Shown: piece by piece, positions 51,801 to 64,000 of the stretch
Numbering within the stretch: position 1 is the first letter of the stretch
How the letters are laid out: every line of letters starts with the position of its first letter
From: Hippasteria phrygiana
Lineage: Eukaryota > Echinodermata > Asteroidea > Valvatida > Goniasteridae
DNA: 64,000 nucleotides
Assembly: GCA_037893225.1 (NCBI GenBank)
Contig: JAZGUH010000489.1
Location: forward strand, 1 to 64,000
Direction: 5' to 3'
Position numbers and translations under genes: made by a program
Notes under the pieces: model-generated
The model's input: the letters and a program-made list of their open reading frames with translations, nothing else
The model's database searches: none
What the model was told of the DNA's origin: nothing

Positions 51801-54800
51801 GGAAAAATAGAGTAAGCGAGTTAAGAATATTAAAATTAGTGTTAGAGTTAAGGGTTTGAGTTCAAGTGTTAGGGTTAAGGTTCGAGTGCAAGTGTTACAG
51901 TGCAAGTGTTACAGTGCAAGTGTTACAGTGCAAGTGTTACAGTGCAAGTGCTACTGATCGGGTTAGAATGTGAGAGTAAGAGAGAAGGAGAGTCAGAGGT
52001 AGAGAGAGTGTTACACTTACTCATCTACTAAACAGCGTAGGTCTATTGTGCTGATCTAGGCCTGCAAGCTGTCTATCTCACTAGGCCATTCCAGTTCTGT
52101 CCATGATGATCTTGGGTGGCCTCGAGGACTTGACAGCCAGGAGCCAGATGTTGATCTCTCCTGAAGTTGATTGAAAAATAATGTAAGCGAGTTAGGAATA
52201 TTAAAATTAGTGTTAGAGTTAAGGGTTTGAGTTCAAGTGTTACAGTGCAAGTGTTAGGGTTAAGGTTCGAGTGCAAGTGTTACAGTGCAAGTGTTACAGT
52301 GCAAGTGTTACAGTGCAAGTGCTACTGATCGGAATATTAGAATTAGTGTTAGAGTGCAAGTGTCACAGTGCAAGTGTCACAGTGCAAGTGTCACAGTGCA
52401 AGTGTCACAGTGCAAGTGTCACAGTGCAAGTGTCACAGTGCAAGTGTCACAGTGCAAGTGCTAGTGATCGGGTTAGAATGTGAGAGTAAGAGAGAAGGAG
52501 AGTCAGAGGTAGAGAGATGGTTAGACTTACTCATCTACTAAACAGCGTAGGTCTATTGTGCTGATCTAGGCCTGCAAGCTGTCTATCTCACTAGGCCATT
52601 CCAGTTCTATCCATGATGATCTTGGGTGGCCTCGAGGTCTTGACAGCCAGGAGCCGGATGTTGATCTCTCCTGAAGTTGATGGAAAAATAGAGTAAGCGA
52701 GTTAAGAATATTAAAATTAGTGTTAGAGTTAAGGGTTTGAGTTCAAGTGTTACAGTGCAAGTGTTAGGGTTAAGGTTCGAGTGCAAGTGTTACAGTGCAA
52801 GTGTTACAGTGCAAGTGTTACAGTGCAAGTGCTACTGATCGGAATATTAGAATTAGTGTTAGAGTGCAAGTGTCACAGTGCAAGTGTCACAGTGCAAGTG
52901 TCACAGTGCAAGTGTCACAGTGCAAGTGTCACAGTGCAAGTGTCACAGTGCAAGTGTCACAGTGCAAGTGTCACAGTGCAAGTGTCACAGTGCAAGTGCT
53001 AGTGATCGGGTTAGAATGTGAGAGTAAGAGAGAAGGAGAGTCAGAGGTAGAGAGAGGGTTAGACTTACTCATCTACTAAACAGCGTAGGTCTATTGTGCT
53101 GATCTAGGCCTGCAAGCTGTCTATCTCACTAGGCCATTCCAGTTCTATCCATGATGATCTTGGGTGGCCTCGAGGTCTTGACAGCCAGGAGCCGGATGTT
53201 GATCTCCCCTGAAGTTGATGGAAAAATAGAGTAAGCGAGTTAAGAATATTAAAATTAGTGTTAGAGTTAAGGGTTTGAGTTCAAGTGTTAGGGTTAAGGT
53301 TCGAGTGCAAGTGTTACAGTGCAAGTGTTACAGTGCAAGTGTTACAGTGCAAGTGTTACAGTGCAAGTGCTACTGATCGGGTTAGAATGTGAGAGTAAGA
53401 GAGAAGGAGAGTCAGAGGTAGAGAGAGTGTTACACTTACTCATCTACTAAACAGCGTAGGTCTATTGTGCTGATCTAGGCCTGGAAGCTGTCTATCTCAC
53501 TAGGCCATTCCAGTTCTGTCCATGATGATCTTGGATGGCCTCGAGGTCTTGACAGCCAGGAGCCGGATGTTGATCTCTCCTGAAGTTGATGGAAAAATAG
53601 AGTAAGCGAGTTAAGAATATTAAAATTAGTGTTAGAGTTAAGGGTTTGAGTTCAAGTGTTACAGTGCAAGTGTTAGGGTTAAGGTTCGAGTGCAAGTGTT
53701 ACAGTGCAAGTGTTACAGTGCAAGTGTTACAGTGCAAGTGCTACTGATCGGAATATTAGAATTAGTGTTAGAGTGCAAGTGTCACAGTGCAAGTGTCACA
53801 GTGCAAGTGTCACAGTGCAAGTGTCACAGTGCAAGTGTCACAGTGCAAGTGTCACAGTGCAAGTGCTAGTGATCGGGTTAGAATGTGAGAGTAAGAGAGA
53901 AGGAGAGTCAGAGGTAGAGAGAGGGTTAGACTTACTCATCTACTAAACAGCGTAGGTCTATTGTGCTGATCTAGGCCTGCAAGCTGTCTATCTCACTAGG
54001 CCATTCCAGTTCTATCCATGATGATCTTGGGTGGCCTTGAGGTCTTGACAGCCAGGAGCCGGATGTCGATCTCTCCTGAAGTTGATGGAAAAATAGAGTA
54101 AGCGAGTTAAGAATATTAAAATTAGTGTTAGAGTTAAGGGTTTGAGTTCAAGTGTTAGGGTTAAGGTTCGAGTGCAAGTGTTACAGTGCAAGTGTTACAG
54201 TGCAAGTGTTACAGTGCAAGTGTTACAGTGCAAGTGCTACTGATCGGGTTAGAATGTGAGAGTAAGAGAGAAGGAGAGTCAGAGGTAGAGAGAGTGTTAC
54301 ACTTACTCATCTACTAAACAGCGTAGGTCTATTGTGCTGATCTAGGCCTGCAAGCTGTCTATCTCACTAGGCCATTCCAGTTCTGTCCATGATGATCTAG
54401 GGTGGCCTCGAGGACTTGACAGCCAGGAGCCAGATGTTGATCTCTCCTGAAGTTGATTGAAAAATAATGTAAGCGAGTTAGGAATATTAAAATTAGTGTT
54501 AGAGTTAAGGGTTTGAGTTCAAGTGTTACAGTGCAAGTGTTAGGGTTAAGGTTCGAGTGCAAGTGTTACAGTGCAAGTGTTACAGTGCAAGTGTTACAGT
54601 GCAAGTGCTACTGATCGGAATATTAGAATTAGTGTTAGAGTGCAAGTGTCACAGTGCAAGTGTCACAGTGCAAGTGTCACAGTGCAAGTGTCACAGTGCA
54701 AGTGTCACAGTGCAAGTGTCACAGTGCAAGTGTCACAGTGCAAGTGTCACAGTGCAAGTGTCACAGTGCAAGTGTCACAGTGCAAGTGCTAGTGATCGGG

Positions 54801-57800
54801 TTAGAATGTGAGAGTAAGAGAGAAGGAGAGTCAGAGGTAGAGAGATGGTTAGACTTACTCATCTACTAAACAGCGTAGGTCTATTGTGCTGATCTAGGCC
54901 TGGAAGCTGTCTATCTCACTAGGCCATTCCAGTTCTGTCCATGATGATCTTGGATGGCCTCGAGGTCTTGACAGCCAGGAGCCGGATGTTGATCTCTCCT
55001 GAAGTTGATGGAAAAATAGAGTAAGCGAGTTAAGAATATTAAAATTAGTGTTAGAGTTAAGGGTTTGAGTTCAAGTGTTACAGTGCAAGTGTTAGGGTTA
55101 AGGTTCGAGTGCAAGTGTTACAGTGCAAGTGTTACAGTGCAAGTGTTACAGTGCAAGTGCTACTGATCGGAATATTAGAATTAGTGTTAGAGTGCAAGTG
55201 TCACAGTGCAAGTGTCACAGTGCAAGTGTCACAGTGCAAGTGTCACAGTGCAAGTGTCACAGTGCAAGTGTCACAGTGCAAGTGCTAGTGATCGGGTTAG
55301 AATGTGAGAGTAAGAGAGAAGGAGAGTCAGAGGTAGAGAGAGGGTTAGACTTACTCATCTACTAAACAGCGTAGGTCTATTGTGCTGATCTAGGCCTGCA
55401 AGCTGTCTATCTCACTAGGCCATTCCAGTTCTATCCATGATGATCTTGGGTGGCCTTGAGGTCTTGACAGCCAGGAGCCGGATGTTGATCTCTCCTGAAG
55501 TTGATGGAAAAATAGAGTAAGCGAGTTAAGAATATTAAAATTAGTGTTAGAGTTAAGGGTTTGAGTTCAAGTGTTAGGGTTAAGGTTCGAGTGCAAGTGT
55601 TACAGTGCAAGTGTTACAGTGCAAGTGTTACAGTGCAAGTGTTACAGTGCAAGTGCTACTGATCGGGTTAGAATGTGAGAGTAAGAGAGAAGGAGAGTCA
55701 GAGGTAGAGAGAGTGTTACACTTACTCATCTACTAAACAGCGTAGGTCTATTGTGCTGATCTAGGCCTGCAAGCTGTCTATCTCACTAGGCCATTCCAGT
55801 TCTGTCCATGATGATCTTGGGTGGCCTCGAGGACTTGACAGCCAGGAGCCAGATGTTGATCTCTCCTGAAGTTGATGGAAAAATAATGTAAGCGAGTTAG
55901 GAATATTAAAATTAGTGTTAGAGTTAAGGGTTTGAGTTCAAGTGTTACAGTGCAAGTGTTAGGGTTAAGGTTCGAGTGCAAGTGTTACAGTGCAAGTGTT
56001 ACAGTGCAAGTGTTACAGTGCAAGTGCTACTGATCGGAATATTAGAATTAGTGTTAGAGTGCAAGTGTCACAGTGCAAGTGTCACAGTGCAAGTGTCACA
56101 GTGCAAGTGTCACAGTGCAAGTGTCACAGTGCAAGTGTCACAGTGCAAGTGTCACAGTGCAAGTGTCACAGTGCAAGTGTCACAGTGCAAGTGCTAGTGA
56201 TCGGGTTAGAATGTGAGAGTAAGAGAGAAGGAGAGTCAGAGGTAGAGAGAGGGTTAGACTTACTCATCTACTAAACAGCGTAGGTCTATTGTGCTGATCT
56301 AGGCCTGCAAGCTGTCTATCTCACTAGGCCATTCCAGTTCTATCCATGATGATCTTGGGTGGCCTCGAGGTCTTGACAGCCAGGAGCCGGATGTTGATCT
56401 CTCCTGAAGTTGATGGAAAAATAGAGTAAGCGAGTTAAGAATATTAAAATTAGTGTTAGAGTTAAGGGTTTGAGTTCAAGTGTTACAGTGCAAGTGTTAG
56501 GGTTAAGGTTCGAGTGCAAGTGTTACAGTGCAAGTGTTACAGTGCAAGTGTTACAGTGCAAGTGCTACTGATCGGAATATTAGAATTAGTGTTAGAGTGC
56601 AAGTGTCACAGTGCAAGTGTCACAGTGCAAGTGTCACAGTGCAAGTGTCACAGTGCAAGTGTCACAGTGCAAGTGTCACAGTGCAAGTGTCACAGTGCAA
56701 GTGTCACAGTGCAAGTGTCACAGTGCAAGTGTCACAGTGCAAGTGCTAGTGATCGGGTTAGAATGTGAGAGTAAGAGAGAAGGAGAGTCAGAGGTAGAGA
56801 GAGGGTTAGACTTACTCATCTACTAAACAGCGTAGGTCTATTGTGCTGATCTAGGCCTGCAAGCTGTCTATCTCACTAGGCCATTCCAGTTCTATCCATG
56901 ATGATCTTGGGTGGCCTCGAGGTCTTGACAGCCAGGAGCCGGATGTTGATCTCCCCTGAAGTTGATGGAAAAATAGAGTAAGCGAGTTAAGAATATTAAA
57001 ATTAGTGTTAGAGTTAAGGGTTTGAGTTCAAGTGTTAGGGTTAAGGTTCGAGTGCAAGTGTTACAGTGCAAGTGTTACAGTGCAAGTGTTACAGTGCAAG
57101 TGTTACAGTGCAAGTGCTACTGATCGGGTTAGAATGTGAGAGTAAGAGAGAAGGAGAGTCAGAGGTAGAGAGAGTGTTACACTTACTCATCTACTAAACA
57201 GCGTAGGTCTATTGTGCTGATCTAGGCCTGGAAGCTGTCTATCTCACTAGGCCATTCCAGTTCTGTCCATGATGATCTTGGATGGCCTCGAGGTCTTGAC
57301 AGCCAGGAGCCGGATGTTGATCTCTCCTGAAGTTGATGGAAAAATAGAGTAAGCGAGTTAAGAATATTAAAATTAGTGTTAGAGTTAAGGGTTTGAGTTC
57401 AAGTGTTACAGTGCAAGTGTTAGGGTTAAGGTTCGAGTGCAAGTGTTACAGTGCAAGTGTTACAGTGCAAGTGTTACAGTGCAAGTGCTACTGATCGGAA
57501 TATTAGAATTAGTGTTAGAGTGCAAGTGTCACAGTGCAAGTGTCACAGTGCAAGTGTCACAGTGCAAGTGTCACAGTGCAAGTGTCACAGTGCAAGTGTC
57601 ACAGTGCAAGTGTCACAGTGCAAGTGCTAGTGATCGGGTTAGAATGTGAGAGTAAGAGAGAAGGAGAGTCAGAGGTAGAGAGAGGGTTAGACTTACTCAT
57701 CTACTAAACAGCGTAGGTCTATTGTGCTGATCTAGGCCTGCAAGCTGTCTATCTCACTAGGCCATTCCAGTTCTATCCATGATGATCTTGGGTGGCCTTG

Positions 57801-58539
57801 AGGTCTTGACAGCCAGGAGCCGGATGTTGATCTCTCCTGAAGTTGATGGAAAAATAGAGTAAGCGAGTTAAGAATATTAAAATTAGTGTTAGAGTTAAGG
57901 GTTTGAGTTCAAGTGTTAGGGTTAAGGTTCGAGTGCAAGTGTTACAGTGCAAGTGTTACAGTGCAAGTGTTACAGTGCAAGTGTTACAGTGCAAGTGCTA
58001 CTGATCGGGTTAGAATGTGAGAGTAAGAGAGAAGGAGAGTCAGAGGTAGAGAGAGTGTTACACTTACTCATCTACTAAACAGCGATAGGTCTATTGTGCT
58101 GATCTAGGCCTGCAAGCTGTCTATCTCACTAGGCCATTCCAGTTCTGTCCATGATGATCTTGGGTGGCCTCGAGGACTTGACAGCCAGGAGCCAGATGTT
58201 GATCTCTCCTGAAGTTGATGGAAAAATAATGTAAGCGAGTTAGGAATATTAAAATTAGTGTTAGAGTTAAGGGTTTGAGTTCAAGTGTTACAGTGCAAGT
58301 GTTAGGGTTAAGGTTCGAGTGCAAGTGTTACAGTGCAAGTGTTACAGTGCAAGTGTTACAGTGCAAGTGCTACTGATCGGAATATTAGAATTAGTGTTAG
58401 AGTGCAAGTGTCACAGTGCAAGTGTCACAGTGCAAGTGTCACAGTGCAAGTGTCACAGTGCAAGTGTCACAGTGCAAGTGTCACAGTGCAAGTGTCACAG
58501 TGCAAGTGTCACAGTGCAAGTGCTAGTGATCGGGTTAGA

Positions 58540-61500
58540 ATGTGAGAGTAAGAGAGAAGGAGAGTCAGAGGTAGAGAGAGGGTTAGACTTACTCATCTAC
58601 TAAACAGCGTAGGTCTATTGTGCTGATCTAGGCCTGCAAGCTGTCTATCTCACTAGGCCATTCCAGTTCTATCCATGATGATCTTGGGTGGCCTCGAGGT
58701 CTTGACAGCCAGGAGCCGGATGTTGATCTCCCCTGAAGTTGATGGAAAAATAGAGTAAGCGAGTTAAGAATATTAAAATTAGTGTTAGAGTTAAGGGTTT
58801 GAGTTCAAGTGTTAGGGTTAAGGTTCGAGTGCAAGTGTTACAGTGCAAGTGTTACAGTGCAAGTGTTACAGTGCAAGTGTTACAGTGCAAGTGCTACTGA
58901 TCGGGTTAGAATGTGAGAGTAAGAGAGAAGGAGAGTCAGAGGTAGAGAGAGTGTTACACTTACTCATCTACTAAACAGCGTAGGTCTATTGTGCTGATCT
59001 AGGCCTGGAAGCTGTCTATCTCACTAGGCCATTCCAGTTCTGTCCATGATGATCTTGGATGGCCTCGAGGTCTTGACAGCCAGGAGCCGGATGTTGATCT
59101 CTCCTGAAGTTGATGGAAAAATAGAGTAAGCGAGTTAAGAATATTAAAATTAGTGTTAGAGTTAAGGGTTTGAGTTCAAGTGTTACAGTGCAAGTGTTAG
59201 GGTTAAGGTTCGAGTGCAAGTGTTACAGTGCAAGTGTTACAGTGCAAGTGTTACAGTGCAAGTGCTACTGATCGGAATATTAGAATTAGTGTTAGAGTGC
59301 AAGTGTCACAGTGCAAGTGTCACAGTGCAAGTGTCACAGTGCAAGTGTCACAGTGCAAGTGTCACAGTGCAAGTGTCACAGTGCAAGTGCTAGTGATCGG
59401 GTTAGAATGTGAGAGTAAGAGAGAAGGAGAGTCAGAGGTAGAGAGAGGGTTAGACTTACTCATCTACTAAACAGCGTAGGTCTATTGTGCTGATCTAGGC
59501 CTGCAAGCTGTCTATCTCACTAGGCCATTCCAGTTCTATCCATGATGATCTTGGGTGGCCTTGAGGTCTTGACAGCCAGGAGCCGGATGTTGATCTCTCC
59601 TGAAGTTGATGGAAAAATAGAGTAAGCGAGTTAAGAATATTAAAATTAGTGTTAGAGTTAAGGGTTTGAGTTCAAGTGTTAGGGTTAAGGTTCGAGTGCA
59701 AGTGTTACAGTGCAAGTGTTACAGTGCAAGTGTTACAGTGCAAGTGTTACAGTGCAAGTGCTACTGATCGGGTTAGAATGTGAGAGTAAGAGAGAAGGAG
59801 AGTCAGAGGTAGAGAGAGTGTTACACTTACTCATCTACTAAACAGCGTAGGTCTATTGTGCTGATCTAGGCCTGCAAGCTGTCTATCTCACTAGGCCATT
59901 CCAGTTCTGTCCATGATGATCTTGGGTGGCCTCGAGGACTTGACAGCCAGGAGCCAGATGTTGATCTCTCCTGAAGTTGATTGAAAAATAATGTAAGCGA
60001 GTTAGGAATATTAAAATTAGTGTTAGAGTTAAGGGTTTGAGTTCAAGTGTTACAGTGCAAGTGTTAGGGTTAAGGTTCGAGTGCAAGTGTTACAGTGCAA
60101 GTGTTACAGTGCAAGTGTTACAGTGCAAGTGCTACTGATCGGAATATTAGAATTAGTGTTAGAGTGCAAGTGTCACAGTGCAAGTGTCACAGTGCAAGTG
60201 TCACAGTGCAAGTGTCACAGTGCAAGTGTCACAGTGCAAGTGTCACAGTGCAAGTGTCACAGTGCAAGTGTCACAGTGCAAGTGTCACAGTGCAAGTGTC
60301 ACAGTGCAAGTGTCACAGTGCAAGTGTCACAGTGCAAGTGCTAGTGATCGGGTTAGAATGTGAGAGTAAGAGAGAAGGAGAGTCAGAGGTAGAGAGATGG
60401 TTAGACTTACTCATCTACTAAACAGCGTAGGTCTATTGTGCTGATCTAGGCCTGCAAGCTGTCTATCTCACTAGGCCATTCCAGTTCTATCCATGATGAT
60501 CTTGGGTGGCCTCGAGGTCTTGACAGCCAGGAGCCGGATGTTGATCTCTCCTGAAGTTGATGGAAAAATAGAGTAAGCGAGTTAAGAATATTAAAATTAG
60601 TGTTAGAGTTAAGGGTTTGAGTTCAAGTGTTACAGTGCAAGTGTTAGGGTTAAGGTTCGAGTGCAAGTGTTACAGTGCAAGTGTTACAGTGCAAGTGTTA
60701 CAGTGCAAGTGCTACTGATCGGAATATTAGAATTAGTGTTAGAGTGCAAGTGTCACAGTGCAAGTGTCACAGTGCAAGTGTCACAGTGCAAGTGTCACAG
60801 TGCAAGTGTCACAGTGCAAGTGTCACAGTGCAAGTGTCACAGTGCAAGTGTCACAGTGCAAGTGTCACAGTGCAAGTGTCACAGTGCAAGTGCTAGTGAT
60901 CGGGTTAGAATGTGAGAGTAAGAGAGAAGGAGAGTCAGAGGTAGAGAGAGGGTTAGACTTACTCATCTACTAAACAGCGTAGGTCTATTGTGCTGATCTA
61001 GGCCTGCAAGCTGTCTATCTCACTAGGCCATTCCAGTTCTATCCATGATGATCTTGGGTGGCCTCGAGGTCTTGACAGCCAGGAGCCGGATGTTGATCTC
61101 CCCTGAAGTTGATGGAAAAATAGAGTAAGCGAGTTAAGAATATTAAAATTAGTGTTAGAGTTAAGGGTTTGAGTTCAAGTGTTAGGGTTAAGGTTCGAGT
61201 GCAAGTGTTACAGTGCAAGTGTTACAGTGCAAGTGTTACAGTGCAAGTGTTACAGTGCAAGTGCTACTGATCGGGTTAGAATGTGAGAGTAAGAGAGAAG
61301 GAGAGTCAGAGGTAGAGAGAGTGTTACACTTACTCATCTACTAAACAGCGTAGGTCTATTGTGCTGATCTAGGCCTGGAAGCTGTCTATCTCACTAGGCC
61401 ATTCCAGTTCTGTCCATGATGATCTTGGATGGCCTCGAGGTCTTGACAGCCAGGAGCCGGATGTTGATCTCTCCTGAAGTTGATGGAAAAATAGAGTAAG

Positions 61501-64000
61501 CGAGTTAAGAATATTAAAATTAGTGTTAGAGTTAAGGGTTTGAGTTCAAGTGTTACAGTGCAAGTGTTAGGGTTAAGGTTCGAGTGCAAGTGTTACAGTG
61601 CAAGTGTTACAGTGCAAGTGTTACAGTGCAAGTGCTACTGATCGGAATATTAGAATTAGTGTTAGAGTGCAAGTGTCACAGTGCAAGTGTCACAGTGCAA
61701 GTGTCACAGTGCAAGTGTCACAGTGCAAGTGTCACAGTGCAAGTGTCACAGTGCAAGTGCTAGTGATCGGGTTAGAATGTGAGAGTAAGAGAGAAGGAGA
61801 GTCAGAGGTAGAGAGAGGGTTAGACTTACTCATCTACTAAACAGCGTAGGTCTATTGTGCTGATCTAGGCCTGCAAGCTGTCTATCTCACTAGGCCATTC
61901 CAGTTCTATCCATGATGATCTTGGGTGGCCTTGAGGTCTTGACAGCCAGGAGCCGGATGTTGATCTCTCCTGAAGTTGATGGAAAAATAGAGTAAGCGAG
62001 TTAAGAATATTAAAATTAGTGTTAGAGTTAAGGGTTTGAGTTCAAGTGTTAGGGTTAAGGTTCGAGTGCAAGTGTTACAGTGCAAGTGTTACAGTGCAAG
62101 TGTTACAGTGCAAGTGTTACAGTGCAAGTGCTACTGATCGGGTTAGAATGTGAGAGTAAGAGAGAAGGAGAGTCAGAGGTAGAGAGAGTGTTACACTTAC
62201 TCATCTACTAAACAGCGTAGGTCTATTGTGCTGATCTAGGCCTGCAAGCTGTCTATCTCACTAGGCCATTCCAGTTCTGTCCATGATGATCTTGGGTGGC
62301 CTCGAGGACTTGACAGCCAGGAGCCAGATGTTGATCTCTCCTGAAGTTGATTGAAAAATAATGTAAGCGAGTTAGGAATATTAAAATTAGTGTTAGAGTT
62401 AAGGGTTTGAGTTCAAGTGTTACAGTGCAAGTGTTAGGGTTAAGGTTCGAGTGCAAGTGTTACAGTGCAAGTGTTACAGTGCAAGTGTTACAGTGCAAGT
62501 GCTACTGATCGGAATATTAGAATTAGTGTTAGAGTGCAAGTGTCACAGTGCAAGTGTCACAGTGCAAGTGTCACAGTGCAAGTGTCACAGTGCAAGTGTC
62601 ACAGTGCAAGTGTCACAGTGCAAGTGTCACAGTGCAAGTGTCACAGTGCAAGTGTCACAGTGCAAGTGTCACAGTGCAAGTGTCACAGTGCAAGTGTCAC
62701 AGTGCAAGTGCTAGTGATCGGGTTAGAATGTGAGAGTAAGAGAGAAGGAGAGTCAGAGGTAGAGAGATGGTTAGACTTACTCATCTACTAAACAGCGTAG
62801 GTCTATTGTGCTGATCTAGGCCTGCAAGCTGTCTATCTCACTAGGCCATTCCAGTTCTATCCATGATGATCTTGGGTGGCCTCGAGGTCTTGACAGCCAG
62901 GAGCCGGATGTTGATCTCTCCTGAAGTTGATGGAAAAATAGAGTAAGCGAGTTAAGAATATTAAAATTAGTGTTAGAGTTAAGGGTTTGAGTTCAAGTGT
63001 TACAGTGCAAGTGTTAGGGTTAAGGTTCGAGTGCAAGTGTTACAGTGCAAGTGTTACAGTGCAAGTGTTACAGTGCAAGTGCTACTGATCGGAATATTAG
63101 AATTAGTGTTAGAGTGCAAGTGTCACAGTGCAAGTGTCACAGTGCAAGTGTCACAGTGCAAGTGTCACAGTGCAAGTGTCACAGTGCAAGTGTCACAGTG
63201 CAAGTGTCACAGTGCAAGTGTCACAGTGCAAGTGTCACAGTGCAAGTGTCACAGTGCAAGTGCTAGTGATCGGGTTAGAATGTGAGAGTAAGAGAGAAGG
63301 AGAGTCAGAGGTAGAGAGAGGGTTAGACTTACTCATCTACTAAACAGCGTAGGTCTATTGTGCTGATCTAGGCCTGCAAGCTGTCTATCTCACTAGGCCA
63401 TTCCAGTTCTATCCATGATGATCTTGGGTGGCCTCGAGGTCTTGACAGCCAGGAGCCGGATGTTGATCTCCCCTGAAGTTGATGGAAAAATAGAGTAAGC
63501 GAGTTAAGAATATTAAAATTAGTGTTAGAGTTAAGGGTTTGAGTTCAAGTGTTAGGGTTAAGGTTCGAGTGCAAGTGTTACAGTGCAAGTGTTACAGTGC
63601 AAGTGTTACAGTGCAAGTGTTACAGTGCAAGTGCTACTGATCGGGTTAGAATGTGAGAGTAAGAGAGAAGGAGAGTCAGAGGTAGAGAGAGTGTTACACT
63701 TACTCATCTACTAAACAGCGTAGGTCTATTGTGCTGATCTAGGCCTGGAAGCTGTCTATCTCACTAGGCCATTCCAGTTCTGTCCATGATGATCTTGGAT
63801 GGCCTCGAGGTCTTGACAGCCAGGAGCCGGATGTTGATCTCTCCTGAAGTTGATGGAAAAATAGAGTAAGCGAGTTAAGAATATTAAAATTAGTGTTAGA
63901 GTTAAGGGTTTGAGTTCAAGTGTTACAGTGCAAGTGTTAGGGTTAAGGTTCGAGTGCAAGTGTTACAGTGCAAGTGTTACAGTGCAAGTGTTACAGTGCA
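58540..64000. repeat. 2370-bp higher-order repeat, 2.3 copies
   Basis: Diagnostic variants recur every 2370 bp: CTCCCCTGAAG at 58729, 61099 and 63469; CCTGGAAGCTG near 59006, 61376 and 63746; AGAGAGATGGTTAG near 60395 and 62765. Blocks of 6, 12 and 10 TCACAG units repeat in the same order. One period holds five monomers. Confidence 0.88.

Larger units (their letters stand above)
39553..64000. repeat. Hierarchical satellite array (about 50 monomers)
   Basis: Each monomer has a ~310-bp core (GCTAGTGATCGGGTTAGAA...GTTAGGGTTAAGGTTCGAG) and then 2-15 copies of the 14-mer TGCAAGTGTTACAG. Monomers right of 44881 often carry a second block of TGCAAGTGTCACAG, joined by GGAATATTAGAATTAGTGTT. Core spacing ranges from about 340 to 590 bp, mostly because of 14-mer copy number. 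The array continues past the window end. The 14-mer has no stop in any + frame, and three copies make a 14-residue repeat, which explains every predicted protein here. Confidence 0.95.
44881..64000. repeat. Satellite, right section: TTACAG and TCACAG blocks
   Basis: From 44881 many monomers hold a short TTACAG block (usually 4), a 35-bp joint, then 6-15 TCACAG units. The two forms almost never mix inside a block. Confidence 0.9.

Noticed and set aside
39553..64000. Dozens of + strand open frames encoding VTVQVLQCKCYSAS-type repeats
   Set aside because: The 14-bp unit has no stop in any forward frame, so long frames arise automatically. No start context, splice signals or frame conservation across monomers.
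39800..64000. - strand ~67-residue frames (TLTLILIFLTRLLYFSINFRRDQ-like) in each monomer
   Set aside because: They are copies of the same satellite core, differing wherever the core differs. The faint likeness of WLSRPRGHPRSSWTELEW to LINE ORF ends is too weak to claim.
39553..64000. CRISPR-like array of short repeats
   Set aside because: The 14-mers are directly adjacent with no unique spacers, the cores are themselves repeated, and the context is eukaryotic.

Overview
This is eukaryotic, almost certainly metazoan, DNA. It has spliced genes with GT/GC-AG introns, LTR retrotransposons of the Ty3/gypsy and BEL/Pao groups, many short inverted-repeat transposons, tRNA-derived repeats and a long satellite array. 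The gene and repeat content fits a marine invertebrate deuterostome. A lancelet is my best guess, but that is an inference and no marker in the window proves the species.

Layout. 1-3834: 3' part of a broken Ty3/gypsy element on the + strand. A 1041-bp solo LTR with a 4-bp target duplication interrupts its integrase, and its own 600-bp 3' LTR carries a nested inverted-repeat element. 4520-30882: a + strand cholinesterase-type carboxylesterase gene. Seven coding exons are visible, with phases that join perfectly and all three catalytic residues. The first ~105 mature residues and the signal peptide lie outside or could not be found. Its introns are packed with mobile DNA: a complete 7.2-kb BEL/Pao element (5770-12962, - strand), a broken THAP-domain exon that the BEL element split, a RecQ-like helicase fragment, a 941-bp palindromic element, a Tc1/mariner-type element (16912-18529), several MITEs, a 2.3-kb inverted repeat, a degraded DDE transposase and a tandem pair of tRNA-like repeats.

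30883-39415: downstream DNA with more MITEs and three consecutive exons of a - strand gene (35360-33578). That gene encodes an extracellular-type repeat protein and runs convergently to the esterase. Next come minisatellites, a ~230-bp divergent tandem repeat and a 6-unit ~240-bp tandem repeat (37923-39410).

39416-64000: a hierarchical satellite that runs off the window end. About 50 monomers each combine a ~310-bp core with a variable number of 14-bp units (TGCAAGTGTTACAG, or TGCAAGTGTCACAG in the right part). Core and 14-mer both read as degenerate 7-bp steps containing TTAGGGTTA-like words. The last ~5.4 kb is organised as a 2370-bp higher-order repeat whose sampled landmarks all recur at exactly that spacing. 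The many 60-120 residue open frames here are by-products of the 14-bp repeat.

Only two host genes are supported: the esterase and the - strand repeat-protein gene. Everything else with coding similarity is mobile-element sequence or a fragment.
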